Shown here: piece by piece, positions 7,352-16,095 of the stretch
Position numbering within the stretch: position 1 is the first letter of the stretch
How the letters are laid out: every line of letters begins with the position of its first letter
The notes under the pieces: model-generated
What the model was told of the DNA's origin: nothing
The model's database searches: none
Seen by the model: the letters and a program-made list of their open reading frames with translations, nothing else
NCBI GenBank assembly: GCA_902168105.1
Contig: CABHOY010000026.1
Location: forward strand, 62,001 to 126,000
Length of the DNA stretch: 64,000 nucleotides
Reading direction: 5' to 3'
Origin: an uncultured Flavihumibacter sp.
GTDB lineage: Bacteria; Bacteroidota; Bacteroidia; Chitinophagales; Chitinophagaceae
Program-made: the position numbers and the translations under genes

Positions 7352-9949
7352 TTATTGCATGCCATCCATCATTCCCTGGTTGCCTGCTCCCTGGCTCTTA
7401 CGTTTGAACAGGGAGGCGTCGATTTTCCCGAAACGGTAAGCGATGTTCAGCTTGATCATCTGCGGGTTCCTTAAACGGGTGTAATTCTGGGTGAAATAAG
7501 CACTGTAAGAGTACTGGTCTGTGATGCGGCTGCGGAAGATATCACTTACAGCAATCGTTGCACTCAATGCCTTGCTCTTCAGGAAGCTTTTCTTCACTGC
7601 CAGATCTATACCGTAGAAGGAGCGGATAAAACCTTGTGAGGCACTTTGTGCTTCCAGACCGGGAGGACCACCGCCGAAACCATTATTGGTATTAATTGGC
7701 AGGTTGGTTTTGGACTGATAGGTAGCTGTCAGCTGTACATCGATCGCCTTTGGCAATTTAAAGTTACTGTTCAGTTTACCGAATACGCTCCAGAGTGCCT
7801 TTTGATTAGCTACAGCTGTAGTACCTGCATCGATCTTCGAGTTATACGCGTTGATGTTGGTAGATACGTCCCACCATTTCGTCAGGTAGTTCTGTACAGT
7901 AAGTTCAGCACCGGTAGTATAACTGCTTGCAGCATTGATAAAGGTATTGATCAGGGCTGTCTTACCTGAGGTCGGGTCAGTTTGCTGATCTATATAACTG
8001 GTGATCGTATTATCTGTGTATTTATAGTACACTGAACCGAGGAGGGTGTGATTACCTTTAAATGTTTTCAGGTAAGACAACTCCAGGGATTGTGTGAACT
8101 CCGGTACCAGGTTAGGGTTACCCTTTGTGATGTTCAGCCGGTCGGTCGAGTCAGCAAAAGGGATCAGCTGGAAGAAGTTCGGACGGTTAATACGACGGGT
8201 AGCGCTCAGCTGTACTTCCTGGTCATGTTTCAGTTTCTGACTTAGGAAAATGGTAGGGAACAAACTGGCAGGGTAGCTATTGCTGAATTTCTGTCCGGTC
8301 TGGATCAATTCACCGTTATATTCAGAGCTTTCGGTACGTAATCCCAGTTTATAGCTGAAATTATGAATGCTGCTGCTGAACGTTACGTAAGCTGCATATA
8401 CGCTCTCGTTGTTCTTATAATTGCTGGTATTGCCTGATGTAAGGTCATACTCCTTTGTGCCCTCATTGAACAGATAATTGTAGTTATTGTTCTCGATATG
8501 ACGGAAGGTAGCGCGTAATCCGGCTTCCAGTTTGCTCTTGGCGCCGAGCGGTTTTATATAGTCTGTCTGGGCGGTAATGTTGCGCATTTTACCATCTCCG
8601 AGGATCCTTTCTACTTCATTGCTGGTAACTGCACCACCTTTGATATTGTAAAAGTCGGTAGTGTAGTTGGAATTGTTTGAACTGGTACCGCCAAAATAGT
8701 TAGCGTCTACTGTCAGCTCTTCTCCTTCATGCGGGAAGATATGTTTCATGCCCAGCACTAAACCGGTACCGTTGAAGGTACGTTTACCATCGGTGACCCT
8801 GCGGCTGAAAGCTGTAGTAGGAGCTCCGCTGAACAGGCTGTCCGTATTGATGTCCAGGATGCTTGAAGGTTTGAACTGACCGTGCACTTTAATACCTGAT
8901 ACAGATAAAGTAGTACGGTTGGTTGCGAAATAATCCATGCCGAGGCGGCCGAACATAAATCCACCGTTACTTCTGGAGCTATTCTCCTGGAGGGTATGGA
9001 TATTCGGATCGTCAGAGATATCCAGACGGTCAGTTTTACCATTGGTACGGTCACGCATCTGGTTGATCATGCCGCTGGCAGTGACATTAAATTTACCCTG
9101 GCGCAGGTTGAAATCACCACCGCCATTAATACCTCCGCGTTTGTCCACACCTGCACGGATATTCCCGTTATAACCGGTTTTACGGTTCTTTTTCAGTACG
9201 ATGTTGACGATGCCTGCACCGCCGCCGGATGCATCGTATTTGGCGCTGGGAGCGGTCATTACTTCGACGCTCTCAATAGCGTCTGCAGGGATCTGGTCGA
9301 GGGTAAGTGTAGTAGGACGACCATCGATATATAACTGTGGTACTGCATTACGCATGGTCATCTTTCCGTCAATATCAATATTCACGGAAGGCACGTTCTT
9401 CATTACATCCTGTGCGGTACCGCCCGCACTCGAAATGCTTTGATCTACGTTAAACACTTTTTTATCCATGTCGACCTTCATCAGAGGTTTGCTGGCAGTA
9501 ACGGTTACGCCCTGCAGCTGACTGATATCGCTGGTCAGTTTGATGTTGCCCAGGTCTTTATCGAAAGAGGGCATTGTACCGGGAGCAGGCTTCTTCATAA
9601 CGAAGGATATAACCTGTGAATAAGGCTTAAATCCGGTAGCGGATATCTTCAGGATCAACGGCCCCATGATAGGGAGTTCTTCCAGGTTGAATTCGCCGTT
9701 ATTCTGCGTGATAACGCCTTTTATCAGTACATCCTTTTTGGTTTTCGTAGCAGAGTCCATACGATTCTGGAACACGATCACCGAAGTGTAAGGCATAGGT
9801 TTCCCTTCGTTGTCAAGTATCTTACCGTAAACACGGCCTATGCTTGGCGGTTTGCCACCGGCAAAACCTCCGGGCCTCTGTTGCGCGGATAGCTGAATAG
9901 AGAAGGTCAACATGGCAATAAGCCAGATAATTCTTTGCATAAGTAACAT
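7352..9949 (-). CDS. TonB-dependent receptor, outer-membrane beta-barrel family with carboxypeptidase-like N-terminal domain
   Basis: 865 residues. Signal peptide MLLMQRIIWLIAMLTFSIQLSAQQ; a carboxypeptidase regulatory-like beta-sandwich at about 35-145 (GRVYGKILDNEGKPMPYTSV); a plug-like domain at about 150-260 (VTASKPLMKVDMDKKVFNVD, then APSAKYDASGGGAGIVNIVL); then a long barrel ending MIKLNIAYRFGKIDASLFKR. This is the OMP_b-brl_3 type, which lacks the SusC hallmarks and has no SusD partner. The substrate is unknown. An ATG at 9940 is an equally good start. Upstream on the same strand lie a LytTR regulator and LytS kinase, which may control it. Confidence 0.88.
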   Translation of the reverse strand: MLLMQRIIWLIAMLTFSIQLSAQQRPGGFAGGKPPSIGRVYGKILDNEGKPMPYTSVIVFQNRMDSATKTKKDVLIKGVITQNNGEFNLEELPIMGPLILKISATGFKPYSQVISFVMKKPAPGTMPSFDKDLGNIKLTSDISQLQGVTVTASKPLMKVDMDKKVFNVDQSISSAGGTAQDVMKNVPSVNIDIDGKMTMRNAVPQLYIDGRPTTLTLDQIPADAIESVEVMTAPSAKYDASGGGAGIVNIVLKKNRKTGYNGNIRAGVDKRGGINGGGDFNLRQGKFNVTASGMINQMRDRTNGKTDRLDISDDPNIHTLQENSSRSNGGFMFGRLGMDYFATNRTTLSVSGIKVHGQFKPSSILDINTDSLFSGAPTTAFSRRVTDGKRTFNGTGLVLGMKHIFPHEGEELTVDANYFGGTSSNNSNYTTDFYNIKGGAVTSNEVERILGDGKMRNITAQTDYIKPLGAKSKLEAGLRATFRHIENNNYNYLFNEGTKEYDLTSGNTSNYKNNESVYAAYVTFSSSIHNFSYKLGLRTESSEYNGELIQTGQKFSNSYPASLFPTIFLSQKLKHDQEVQLSATRRINRPNFFQLIPFADSTDRLNITKGNPNLVPEFTQSLELSYLKTFKGNHTLLGSVYYKYTDNTITSYIDQQTDPTSGKTALINTFINAASSYTTGAELTVQNYLTKWWDVSTNINAYNSKIDAGTTAVANQKALWSVFGKLNSNFKLPKAIDVQLTATYQSKTNLPINTNNGFGGGPPGLEAQSASQGFIRSFYGIDLAVKKSFLKSKALSATIAVSDIFRSRITDQYSYSAYFTQNYTRLRNPQMIKLNIAYRFGKIDASLFKRKSQGAGNQGMMDGMQ

Positions 9950-9960
9950 TCTTATAGAGA

Positions 9961-9996
9961 CAAAACTAATAGCGCATTTCCATTATGCATAGCAAA
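9961..9996 (-). promoter_or_regulatory. Candidate Bacteroidota promoter for the TonB receptor
   Basis: On the minus strand TAGTTTTG (9968 down to 9961) matches the -7 consensus TAnnTTTG, with TTTG (9996 to 9993) 24 nt upstream as a -33 element. The predicted transcript would have a leader of only a few bases. Spacing is at the long end, so this is tentative. Confidence 0.35.
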
Positions 9997-10075
9997 TGAG
10001 ACAATGCTTGGAAATAATGCGACGAAAAAGCCGGAAAACGGGTATCAGTATGATACATGATAAGCTGATATAGCG

Positions 10076-10789
10076 TTATCTGATGCCTGTCAGTGCTGCT
10101 ACTGCCTCCCGGTAATTGTCGCCCACGGGTAGTTCCATGGCGCCTATAAATACACTGTTTTTTCTGATGGCGGTAATATGCGCCACGGCAATGATATATG
10201 ATTTGTGAATGCGGATGAATTTGGCGGGCGCCAGTTGTTCTTCCACTTGTTTTAATGGCATACGGGTTACAACAGGTTTGGCAGTACCTGTCAGATGTAT
10301 CCGGATATAGTCTTTTAACGCTTCGATCCAGATGATATCGGCCACATTGATCTTTAGCAGGCTATAATCGGAATTGACGAAAAAGAATTCAGGTGTGTTG
10401 GCCGCCGAAGCTGTTACCGGATGATGTTTCAGCTGGAACAGTTCCCGCGCCTTATTACAGGCCTTGATAAAACGGGGTAGTGCCACAGGTTTTACCAGGT
10501 AATCTGTTACGTCCAGTTCGAATCCTTCCAAAGCATATTTTTCATAAGCTGTGATAAGGATGATCATAGGTTTATGGGCCAGGCTCTGTATAAACTGCAG
10601 TCCTGTTAACCCAGGCATTTGTATGTCAAGGAAGATCAGGTCTACTTCCTTTTCCTGCAACGCCTTGATAGCCTCAAATGCATCTGCACATTTGGCAACG
10701 AGTTCCAGGTAGGGTACCTGGCGGATGTTATCTTCCAGTAGATCCAATGCTAACGGTTCGTCATCAACAGCTATGCAACGTAATACCAT
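10076..10789 (-). CDS. LytTR-family response regulator
   Basis: 237 residues: a receiver domain (1-120) with acidic pocket DDE at 9-11, phospho-acceptor Asp55 in LIFLDIQMPG and Lys in DYLVKPVALP; then a LytTR DNA-binding domain (about 133-235) with the family pattern FIRIHKSYIIAVAHI. It is preceded by a LytS-type sensor kinase on the same strand, with about 65 bp between the genes, so the two should form a cognate pair. The next gene downstream is the TonB receptor, the most obvious target (inference). Confidence 0.92.
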   Translation of the reverse strand: MVLRCIAVDDEPLALDLLEDNIRQVPYLELVAKCADAFEAIKALQEKEVDLIFLDIQMPGLTGLQFIQSLAHKPMIILITAYEKYALEGFELDVTDYLVKPVALPRFIKACNKARELFQLKHHPVTASAANTPEFFFVNSDYSLLKINVADIIWIEALKDYIRIHLTGTAKPVVTRMPLKQVEEQLAPAKFIRIHKSYIIAVAHITAIRKNSVFIGAMELPVGDNYREAVAALTGIR

Positions 10790-10855
10790 AATTCGATTTT
10801 CAATTGGGAATTAGGAACCAGGAATCCGTTATGATCCGCTTTCAAGTTCCTGATT

Positions 10856-11914
10856 TTAATGTAAATGTAACTGCAAAGACACCACAAACCATCCTTCTTT
10901 TTTATTGATCAGCAGTTGGTGGTTATCCTTATACAGCAGATTAAGCCGGCGTCTCACATTTGTAAGGCCTATACCGGAAGTTTTATCCTTTATTTCGGTG
11001 TATTCAGGATTGTATTTATTCATCACGGAAAATTGCAGTAAACCCTGCCGCGCCCGTAGTTCTATGTCGATCCTGGCGTCAGGTATCAAACCGGTGCCAT
11101 GTTTGAAAGCATTTTCCACAAAAGGGATCAGCAGCATAGGTTCAATTTCATACCCGATCTCAGGCAATTGCATGGAGACGTTCACCTGTACTTTTGTACC
11201 GAAGCGTTGCTGCTGCAGGTCAATATAGCTTTGCAGATAATCTGTTTCCTTATCAAGCGGTACTTTATCTTCATCAGCCTCATATAACATGTACCGCATC
11301 AGCGAAGAGAGTTTGATCAGGGATGGTTCCAGCTGATCTGACTGTTTCCTGGCCAGGGCCACCATATTGTTCAGTACATTGAACATGAAGTGGGGGCTGA
11401 CCTGCGAACGTAACAAGGACAACTCGGTCTTTAGATTTTCATTTTCCTTTGCACTGGCCAGCTTGTCGGCATTCATCTTATCCCTGATCATTCTCCAGGC
11501 TGTACTACAGGCCAGGATGAACAACAGGGTGAAAAATGTAAAGAGGATCGTGGGCCTTAACTCAAATTGCCGGTGCGCGATAAACGCCTGTATGAACAGA
11601 TAGCGGAAATATACCAGGCCGGCAAAAAGCAGTAATAACACCCCGCTGAACTGCAGGTACTTTCTCCGGTAGATAAGCCCGGGGATCAGAACGCTGGAAT
11701 TCAGGTAGAAAAAAAAGGTCAGTATACAAGCATTGATAATATAATGAATATGCCATACCTGTTCATCCGCGTCCGGCCCGTGCCGTTGGTCGGGAGACGG
11801 CCGTAAGAGATAAGGGAGAGAAAACAGTGTGATCCAGGCGACAGCATGCAGGAAAACTTGCGCCCATTTTCTCGAATACCAGGCCTGCTTTGTATCATTA
11901 GCAATTGTAGTCAT
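10856..11914 (-). CDS. LytS/YehU-type sensor histidine kinase
   Basis: 352 residues from the ATG at 11914; a TTG at 11950 would add 12. Four hydrophobic segments lie in the first about 145 residues (for example FLHAVAWITLFSLPYLL and GVLLLLFAGLVYFRYLF). A His_kinase domain follows with the phospho-acceptor His in VSPHFMFNVLNNMVALARK (about residue 175) and a degenerate ATPase domain, IPFVENAFKHG and SGIGLTNVRRRLNLLY. It has no periplasmic sensory domain; ligand sensing, if any, is in the membrane. It pairs with the LytTR regulator downstream. Confidence 0.9.
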   Translation of the reverse strand: MTTIANDTKQAWYSRKWAQVFLHAVAWITLFSLPYLLRPSPDQRHGPDADEQVWHIHYIINACILTFFFYLNSSVLIPGLIYRRKYLQFSGVLLLLFAGLVYFRYLFIQAFIAHRQFELRPTILFTFFTLLFILACSTAWRMIRDKMNADKLASAKENENLKTELSLLRSQVSPHFMFNVLNNMVALARKQSDQLEPSLIKLSSLMRYMLYEADEDKVPLDKETDYLQSYIDLQQQRFGTKVQVNVSMQLPEIGYEIEPMLLIPFVENAFKHGTGLIPDARIDIELRARQGLLQFSVMNKYNPEYTEIKDKTSGIGLTNVRRRLNLLYKDNHQLLINKKEGWFVVSLQLHLH

Positions 11915-12128
11915 TCCTGTGTGAACAGTTAAATAATCCAAAACAACCAAAAAAATCTATATTATATAAAATAATTGAGATGAATACCGCTTTTTTGGCG
12001 GCAAACTTGTAGTTTTCTTTTATATTGCTGTTTATTAGTAGATTAAATTATCCATTAAGAATCATATCCTAACCCCCATAAGGGCTCAAATTAATCCGGT
12101 ACTATCAGCCCGGTGTGTCAAAATAACT

Positions 12129-13643
12129 ATGAGGTTAATGAAGATCGATCGTGCGAACAATTGGTGGTCTGCAATAGCCGATGCTATTGAAGAAGGGTAT
12201 ATTGCCATCGATGAGCAGGATCAGATTGTAGGTTATAATAAGTCAGCACTTAAGACCCTGCAGATATCTGAAACCAGGTTAGAAGATCCGGATTTCTGGC
12301 AATCACACCTGATGACACCGTTTGCAGAGATAGCCGCCAGGAAGGAGGTCGTGCAAGGCCTGGAGATACGTTTAAAGCAGCCGGACGGGTGTTATGCCTG
12401 GTTACGCCTGAATGGAAAACCACTCATAAAAGACAATACCACAGGATATATTATTACGTTCACAGATATTACTAACTGGAAAAATATTGATGAATCGAAC
12501 AATACATTGATCAATGCACTGGATGAAAGTCAGCGTGTATTTAAAAGTGTATTTGACTATTCCCCGACAGGCATCGGCCTTATCAGTCCGGAGATCTCAT
12601 GGCTGGACGTAAATGAGTCGCTTGCAGCCACGCTGGGATATTCTCCGGCAGAGTTAAAAGGGTCGGAGGTTTTCAGGCTTATCCATCCCGACGACAAAGA
12701 GGAGGCCCGGGCACAGATCCGTATGCTGACAGATGGAATAATGAATACCTACCGGGCAGAACGAAGGTACCTGCATAAGAAGGGCCATTACATCTGGGTA
12801 TTTCTGGCGGCATCGAAAATGCTGGGCACGGACGGTACTTTCCGTTTCTTTATTGTGCAGATGCTGGATGTTTCGGAAGCGAAGAAACTGATCACCGAGG
12901 CACACAAGAAGAATATCGTACTGCATGCCACCTCTGTGGACCTTCAACAGAAGATCCGTCAGCTACAGGAATTCAACAGTATTATTGCTCATAACCTGCG
13001 TGGTCCGGCTACCGCATTGATGGATTCTACGGAATTATTGGGTGATGTATTTGACGAAAAGATCAGGAGGACCATGCTGGAACATATGAAAACTGCCGCC
13101 GCATCCATTCTCGGTACTTTGAACGACCTGAAAGAAATGATTGACCTGCAGGTAAATAAGCAGAATTTTTTCACCCGTTGTGAACTGGAACCAATGATCA
13201 GGCAGGTGTGGAAATTATTGAGTCCGCAGATTGAGGAAAAAGATGCACATTTGTCGCTCAATTTAAGCGTACCCGTTATAAACTACGTCAAAGTATATTT
13301 GGAAAATATTTTATTTAATCTGATTAACAATGCAATTACCTATACCCGGTCCGATGTGGTACCTGAAATCAAGATAGCGACCTGGAATGAGGACGATAAT
13401 GTCGTACTGATGGTACAGGACAATGGCATAGGGATTGACCTTTCGAAACATCAGGAGCAACTATTCCGGTATAAAAAGATGTTTCATCGCGGTTACGGCA
13501 GTAACGGAGTTGGCCTTTTCAAGATCAGGAACCAGATCAGAACATTCGGTGGCAATATAGAGGTCAAAAGCGAATCAGGTAGAGGTAGCAGTTTCTATGT
13601 TTATTTTAATAACCGCGTATACACCTTACAGCAAGATGAATAA
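12129..13643 (+). CDS. PAS-domain sensor histidine kinase (cytoplasmic)
   Basis: 504 residues, no membrane segment. Two PAS domains (about 15-120 and 135-255, the second with YSPAELKGSEVFRLIHPDD). A HisKA-like region follows with the Bacteroidota form of the H-box, NSIIAHNLRGPATALMDS (His288), and a HATPase domain with an N-box at NLINNAITYTRS, DNGIGIDL and GVGLFKIRNQI. The gene overlaps the next one, a single receiver, by 8 bp, so phosphotransfer to that protein is likely. The input signal is not evident. Confidence 0.9.
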   Translation: MRLMKIDRANNWWSAIADAIEEGYIAIDEQDQIVGYNKSALKTLQISETRLEDPDFWQSHLMTPFAEIAARKEVVQGLEIRLKQPDGCYAWLRLNGKPLIKDNTTGYIITFTDITNWKNIDESNNTLINALDESQRVFKSVFDYSPTGIGLISPEISWLDVNESLAATLGYSPAELKGSEVFRLIHPDDKEEARAQIRMLTDGIMNTYRAERRYLHKKGHYIWVFLAASKMLGTDGTFRFFIVQMLDVSEAKKLITEAHKKNIVLHATSVDLQQKIRQLQEFNSIIAHNLRGPATALMDSTELLGDVFDEKIRRTMLEHMKTAAASILGTLNDLKEMIDLQVNKQNFFTRCELEPMIRQVWKLLSPQIEEKDAHLSLNLSVPVINYVKVYLENILFNLINNAITYTRSDVVPEIKIATWNEDDNVVLMVQDNGIGIDLSKHQEQLFRYKKMFHRGYGSNGVGLFKIRNQIRTFGGNIEVKSESGRGSSFYVYFNNRVYTLQQDE

Positions 13644-14043
13644 AGTAAAGCATGTGTGCATTGTTGATGATGATGAACTGTTTCAGTTTGTAATGCGGCA
13701 GCACTTTGAGCGGCTGGAGCTCGTGGAGCGTATCCATAAGTTTACTGATGGAGAACAGGCGTTGAATTATATCAAATCCCAGCTGAATAATCCGGATGAA
13801 CTACCGGACCTTATTCTCCTGGACGTTAATATGCCATATATGGACGGCTGGCAGTTTATGCGCGAATTTGTAAAGTTATCCCTGCCGGACGATAAGCACA
13901 TCAGGATATATATCCTGACCAGTTCAACACATGAAAGCGACCTGCAAAGAGCCAAAGAATTTCCTGGTCTGGCTGGCTACCTTGTTAAACCGATCGGTAA
14001 GAACATTATCCGTGAGCTCCTGACAGGAGCTGAACAACACTAA
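13636..14043 (+). CDS. Single-domain response regulator
   Basis: 135 residues, a receiver domain only. Acidic pocket VDDDE (10-14), phospho-acceptor Asp63 in LILLDVNMPYMDG, the Thr/Ser switch in ILTSST and Lys in GYLVKPIGK. I chose the ATG at 13636, which overlaps the end of the upstream kinase by 8 bp and begins MNKVKHVCIVDDDE; a longer frame from 13597 would add residues with no family match. With no output domain, it probably acts by protein contact or as a phosphorelay intermediate for the upstream kinase. Confidence 0.9.
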   Translation: MNKVKHVCIVDDDELFQFVMRQHFERLELVERIHKFTDGEQALNYIKSQLNNPDELPDLILLDVNMPYMDGWQFMREFVKLSLPDDKHIRIYILTSSTHESDLQRAKEFPGLAGYLVKPIGKNIIRELLTGAEQH

Positions 14044-14163
14044 CATTCCCCTGCTATATCATATTTTAATCGTCCTACCTTCTAAGGCCCGGTTTCCCTG
14101 TTTTCAGATTCCTTGTAGTCAGCTGGCATGTGTATTGTTGATTAGGGAATAAACCTACAACAC

Positions 14164-14373
14164 ATGAAAACGTTTGGTCTCATTCTTATCATCGCTGGTA
14201 TTGCCATGATCGTGATCCGTGGCTTCTCTGTAAAGACAGAAAAGAAAGTGGTGGACCTTGGTCCGCTGGAGGTAAATAAAACAGAGAACCGCTGGATAGG
14301 CTGGCCTACCTATGCCGGTGGTATTGTCGCCGTAGTGGGACTGGTACTCGTATTGAGCAACCGGAAAAAATAA
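14164..14373 (+). CDS. Small two-helix membrane protein
   Basis: 69 residues with a hydrophobic N-terminal helix (FGLILIIAGIAMIVI) and a C-terminal one (YAGGIVAVVGLVLVLS) around a 30-residue polar linker that should face outside or the periplasm, ending in positive charges NRKK. It resembles the small DUF3185-like membrane proteins of Bacteroidota; the function is unknown. It is followed after 44 bp by the aldose-epimerase gene and could be co-transcribed. Confidence 0.65.
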   Translation: MKTFGLILIIAGIAMIVIRGFSVKTEKKVVDLGPLEVNKTENRWIGWPTYAGGIVAVVGLVLVLSNRKK

Positions 14374-14417
14374 CGCATATAAGGGCCGATTGGTTATTTT
14401 TGAGGCAAAAAGTTCGT

Positions 14418-15284
14418 ATGGCTGAATTAAAGAATGATAAACTACGGGTAGTTGTCGCAGAAAAAGGAGCCGAGTTACAAAACATCGTCCGCACGGACCT
14501 TGATCAGGAATATCTTTGGCATGCCGGACCGGAATGGGCCAAGAAAAGTCCCGTTTTGTTCCCAATAGTGGGTACGCTTAAAAACAATAGTTATACGTAT
14601 AAAGGTAAACAGTACTCACTCGGCAGACATGGTTTCGCCCGTGACAAGGACTTTACACTGACTGCACAAACAGATCATCAGCTTATCTTCACATTAAAAG
14701 ATACAGAAGATACCCTCAAAGTATATCCTTTCCATTTCACTTTCCAGGTGATATATACACTGCTCGACACAGGGCTGAAAGTTACCTACGCCGTGGAGAA
14801 CACCGGTAAGGACACTATGTACTTTTCAGTAGGTGCACATCCTGCTTTTAAAGTGCCCATCACTGAAGGAACAGGATATGAGGATTATTACCTGGCTTTT
14901 AATGAAGAAGAAAATGATGGCGTATGGCCGTTATCTGCAGACGGTTTAATTGAGCTCACACCAGAACCATTCCTTGTTAAAACGCATAAACTGCCGCTGA
15001 AACATTCGTTGTTTTATAATGATGCCCTGGTCTTTAAGACGCTTGCATCAAACATCATAGAACTGAAAAGTGATAAATCTTCCCGTGGCCTGAAACTGCA
15101 ATATGACGGTTTCCCTTACATGGGGATCTGGGCGGCGAAGGATGCTGATTTCGTATGTATAGAACCCTGGAATGGTATTGCTGATAGCGTGAATGCTTCA
15201 GGAGAGATTGTGGGTAAGGAAGGGATCCATATTTTAGAAGCAGGTAAACACTTTGAGAGAAGCTGGACTGTGACGGTTTATTAA
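14418..15284 (+). CDS. Aldose 1-epimerase family protein (LacX-like)
   Basis: 288 residues from the ATG at 14418. Supersandwich fold of the galactose-mutarotase superfamily: GAELQNIV near the N terminus, RHGFARDKDF with the catalytic-type His, VGAHPAFKVPI with the second His, and IEPWNGIADS, the LacX subgroup C-terminal motif. It interconverts sugar anomers in the cytoplasm; LacX members have poorly known physiological substrates. No other sugar gene is adjacent. Confidence 0.85.
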   Translation: MAELKNDKLRVVVAEKGAELQNIVRTDLDQEYLWHAGPEWAKKSPVLFPIVGTLKNNSYTYKGKQYSLGRHGFARDKDFTLTAQTDHQLIFTLKDTEDTLKVYPFHFTFQVIYTLLDTGLKVTYAVENTGKDTMYFSVGAHPAFKVPITEGTGYEDYYLAFNEEENDGVWPLSADGLIELTPEPFLVKTHKLPLKHSLFYNDALVFKTLASNIIELKSDKSSRGLKLQYDGFPYMGIWAAKDADFVCIEPWNGIADSVNASGEIVGKEGIHILEAGKHFERSWTVTVY

Positions 15285-15323
15285 ATTCGTTCGAGGGGGG
15301 ATGCCCCGATTAATATTCGTACG

Positions 15324-15350
15324 CCCCGGGTTACACGCCCGGGGTTTGTT
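15324..15350. terminator. Hairpin terminator between converging genes
   Basis: CCCCGGG (15324-15330) pairs with CCCGGGG (15338-15344) around a 7-nt loop, followed by TTTGTTATT. It is placed between the aldose epimerase end and the CGNR gene end. Confidence 0.65.
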
Positions 15351-15978
15351 ATTCCTCCGCTTTTTCTTTCTTCTTCTGGTAATAACGTTTTGATTTGTCC
15401 ATCGTTCCGCAGCTAAGCGGGCTACACCATCGTTTTTTATTGTTTTTGGTATTGTCCAGGAAGATCCATCCGCAGGTTCCACATTCTTTTATACGTGTAT
15501 GTTCTTCGTTGGTAAGGACATCGTAGGCCGACTTCATGACTGTCCATAGTGGCGCCATCAGGTCTGTATCATCCCGTTGCAGGACGGCTTTAACACCTGT
15601 GGGAGTTGTTTCCATCTGCAGGTGAGATAAGGCGTTGGTCAAAGCTTTATTGAATTTTTCCAATATGGCGGCTGATAGTGTGTCGCCATCATCATCTGCG
15701 ATAGCGGAAAAGAAATGATAGAGCATCTCCCTGGTACGTTTTAATTTCTGCAGGGCGGCGACAGCAGCTGTTTCATGTTGTGCAGCGTATTGCAATAATG
15801 CGGTTCGTTGCGCTTCGTCGAGGATGTCTACTTTCCTGCACCAGGCGATCACTTCCTGGTAACTACTCAGATACTCGTGCAGATTGATCCCCCTCCATGC
15901 ATTTACCGTATTGATAAAATGGAAACAAAGTGCCCCGCCATCCAGTGGCAATGTTGCTATAGATCTCTCCTTGCTCAT
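15349..15978 (-). CDS. CGNR zinc-finger regulator with ABATE domain
   Basis: 209 residues from the ATG at 15978; a TTG at 16005 lies upstream but inside the predicted promoter. The N-terminal ABATE domain has LDGGALCFHFINTVNAWRG. The C-terminal CGNR finger has CGTCGWIFLDNTKNNKKRWC and then CGTMDK, four cysteines with the name-giving motif changed to CGTM. Such proteins are putative stress-linked transcriptional regulators. The gene is divergent from a DMT exporter, which it may control (inference). Confidence 0.85.
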   Translation of the reverse strand: MSKERSIATLPLDGGALCFHFINTVNAWRGINLHEYLSSYQEVIAWCRKVDILDEAQRTALLQYAAQHETAAVAALQKLKRTREMLYHFFSAIADDDGDTLSAAILEKFNKALTNALSHLQMETTPTGVKAVLQRDDTDLMAPLWTVMKSAYDVLTNEEHTRIKECGTCGWIFLDNTKNNKKRWCSPLSCGTMDKSKRYYQKKKEKAEE

Positions 15979-15986
15979 GTGTACAC

Positions 15987-16019
15987 CAAAAATACTGCAT
16001 TTCAATTATTACCATCAAA
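15987..16019 (-). promoter_or_regulatory. Promoter of the CGNR gene
   Basis: On the minus strand TTTG (16019 to 16016), 21 nt, then TATTTTTG (15994 to 15987): a full match to the Bacteroidota TTTG-N(about 20)-TAnnTTTG promoter. The predicted start of transcription is within a few bases of the ATG at 15978, implying a nearly leaderless message. Confidence 0.55.
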
Positions 16020-16025
16020 ATATTT

Positions 16026-16055
16026 TTTGCTAGTAATAAAAGTTTGCTACTTTTA
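16026..16055 (+). promoter_or_regulatory. Promoter of the DMT exporter gene
   Basis: TTTG (16026-16029), 18 nt, then TACTTTTA (16048-16055), one base off the -7 consensus. It lies back to back with the CGNR promoter with only 6 bp between the -33 boxes, so binding of one factor could affect both. Confidence 0.5.
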
Positions 16056-16095
16056 TACCAGTAAATATAAATTAACAGGTAAAAAAGAGAAAGTA

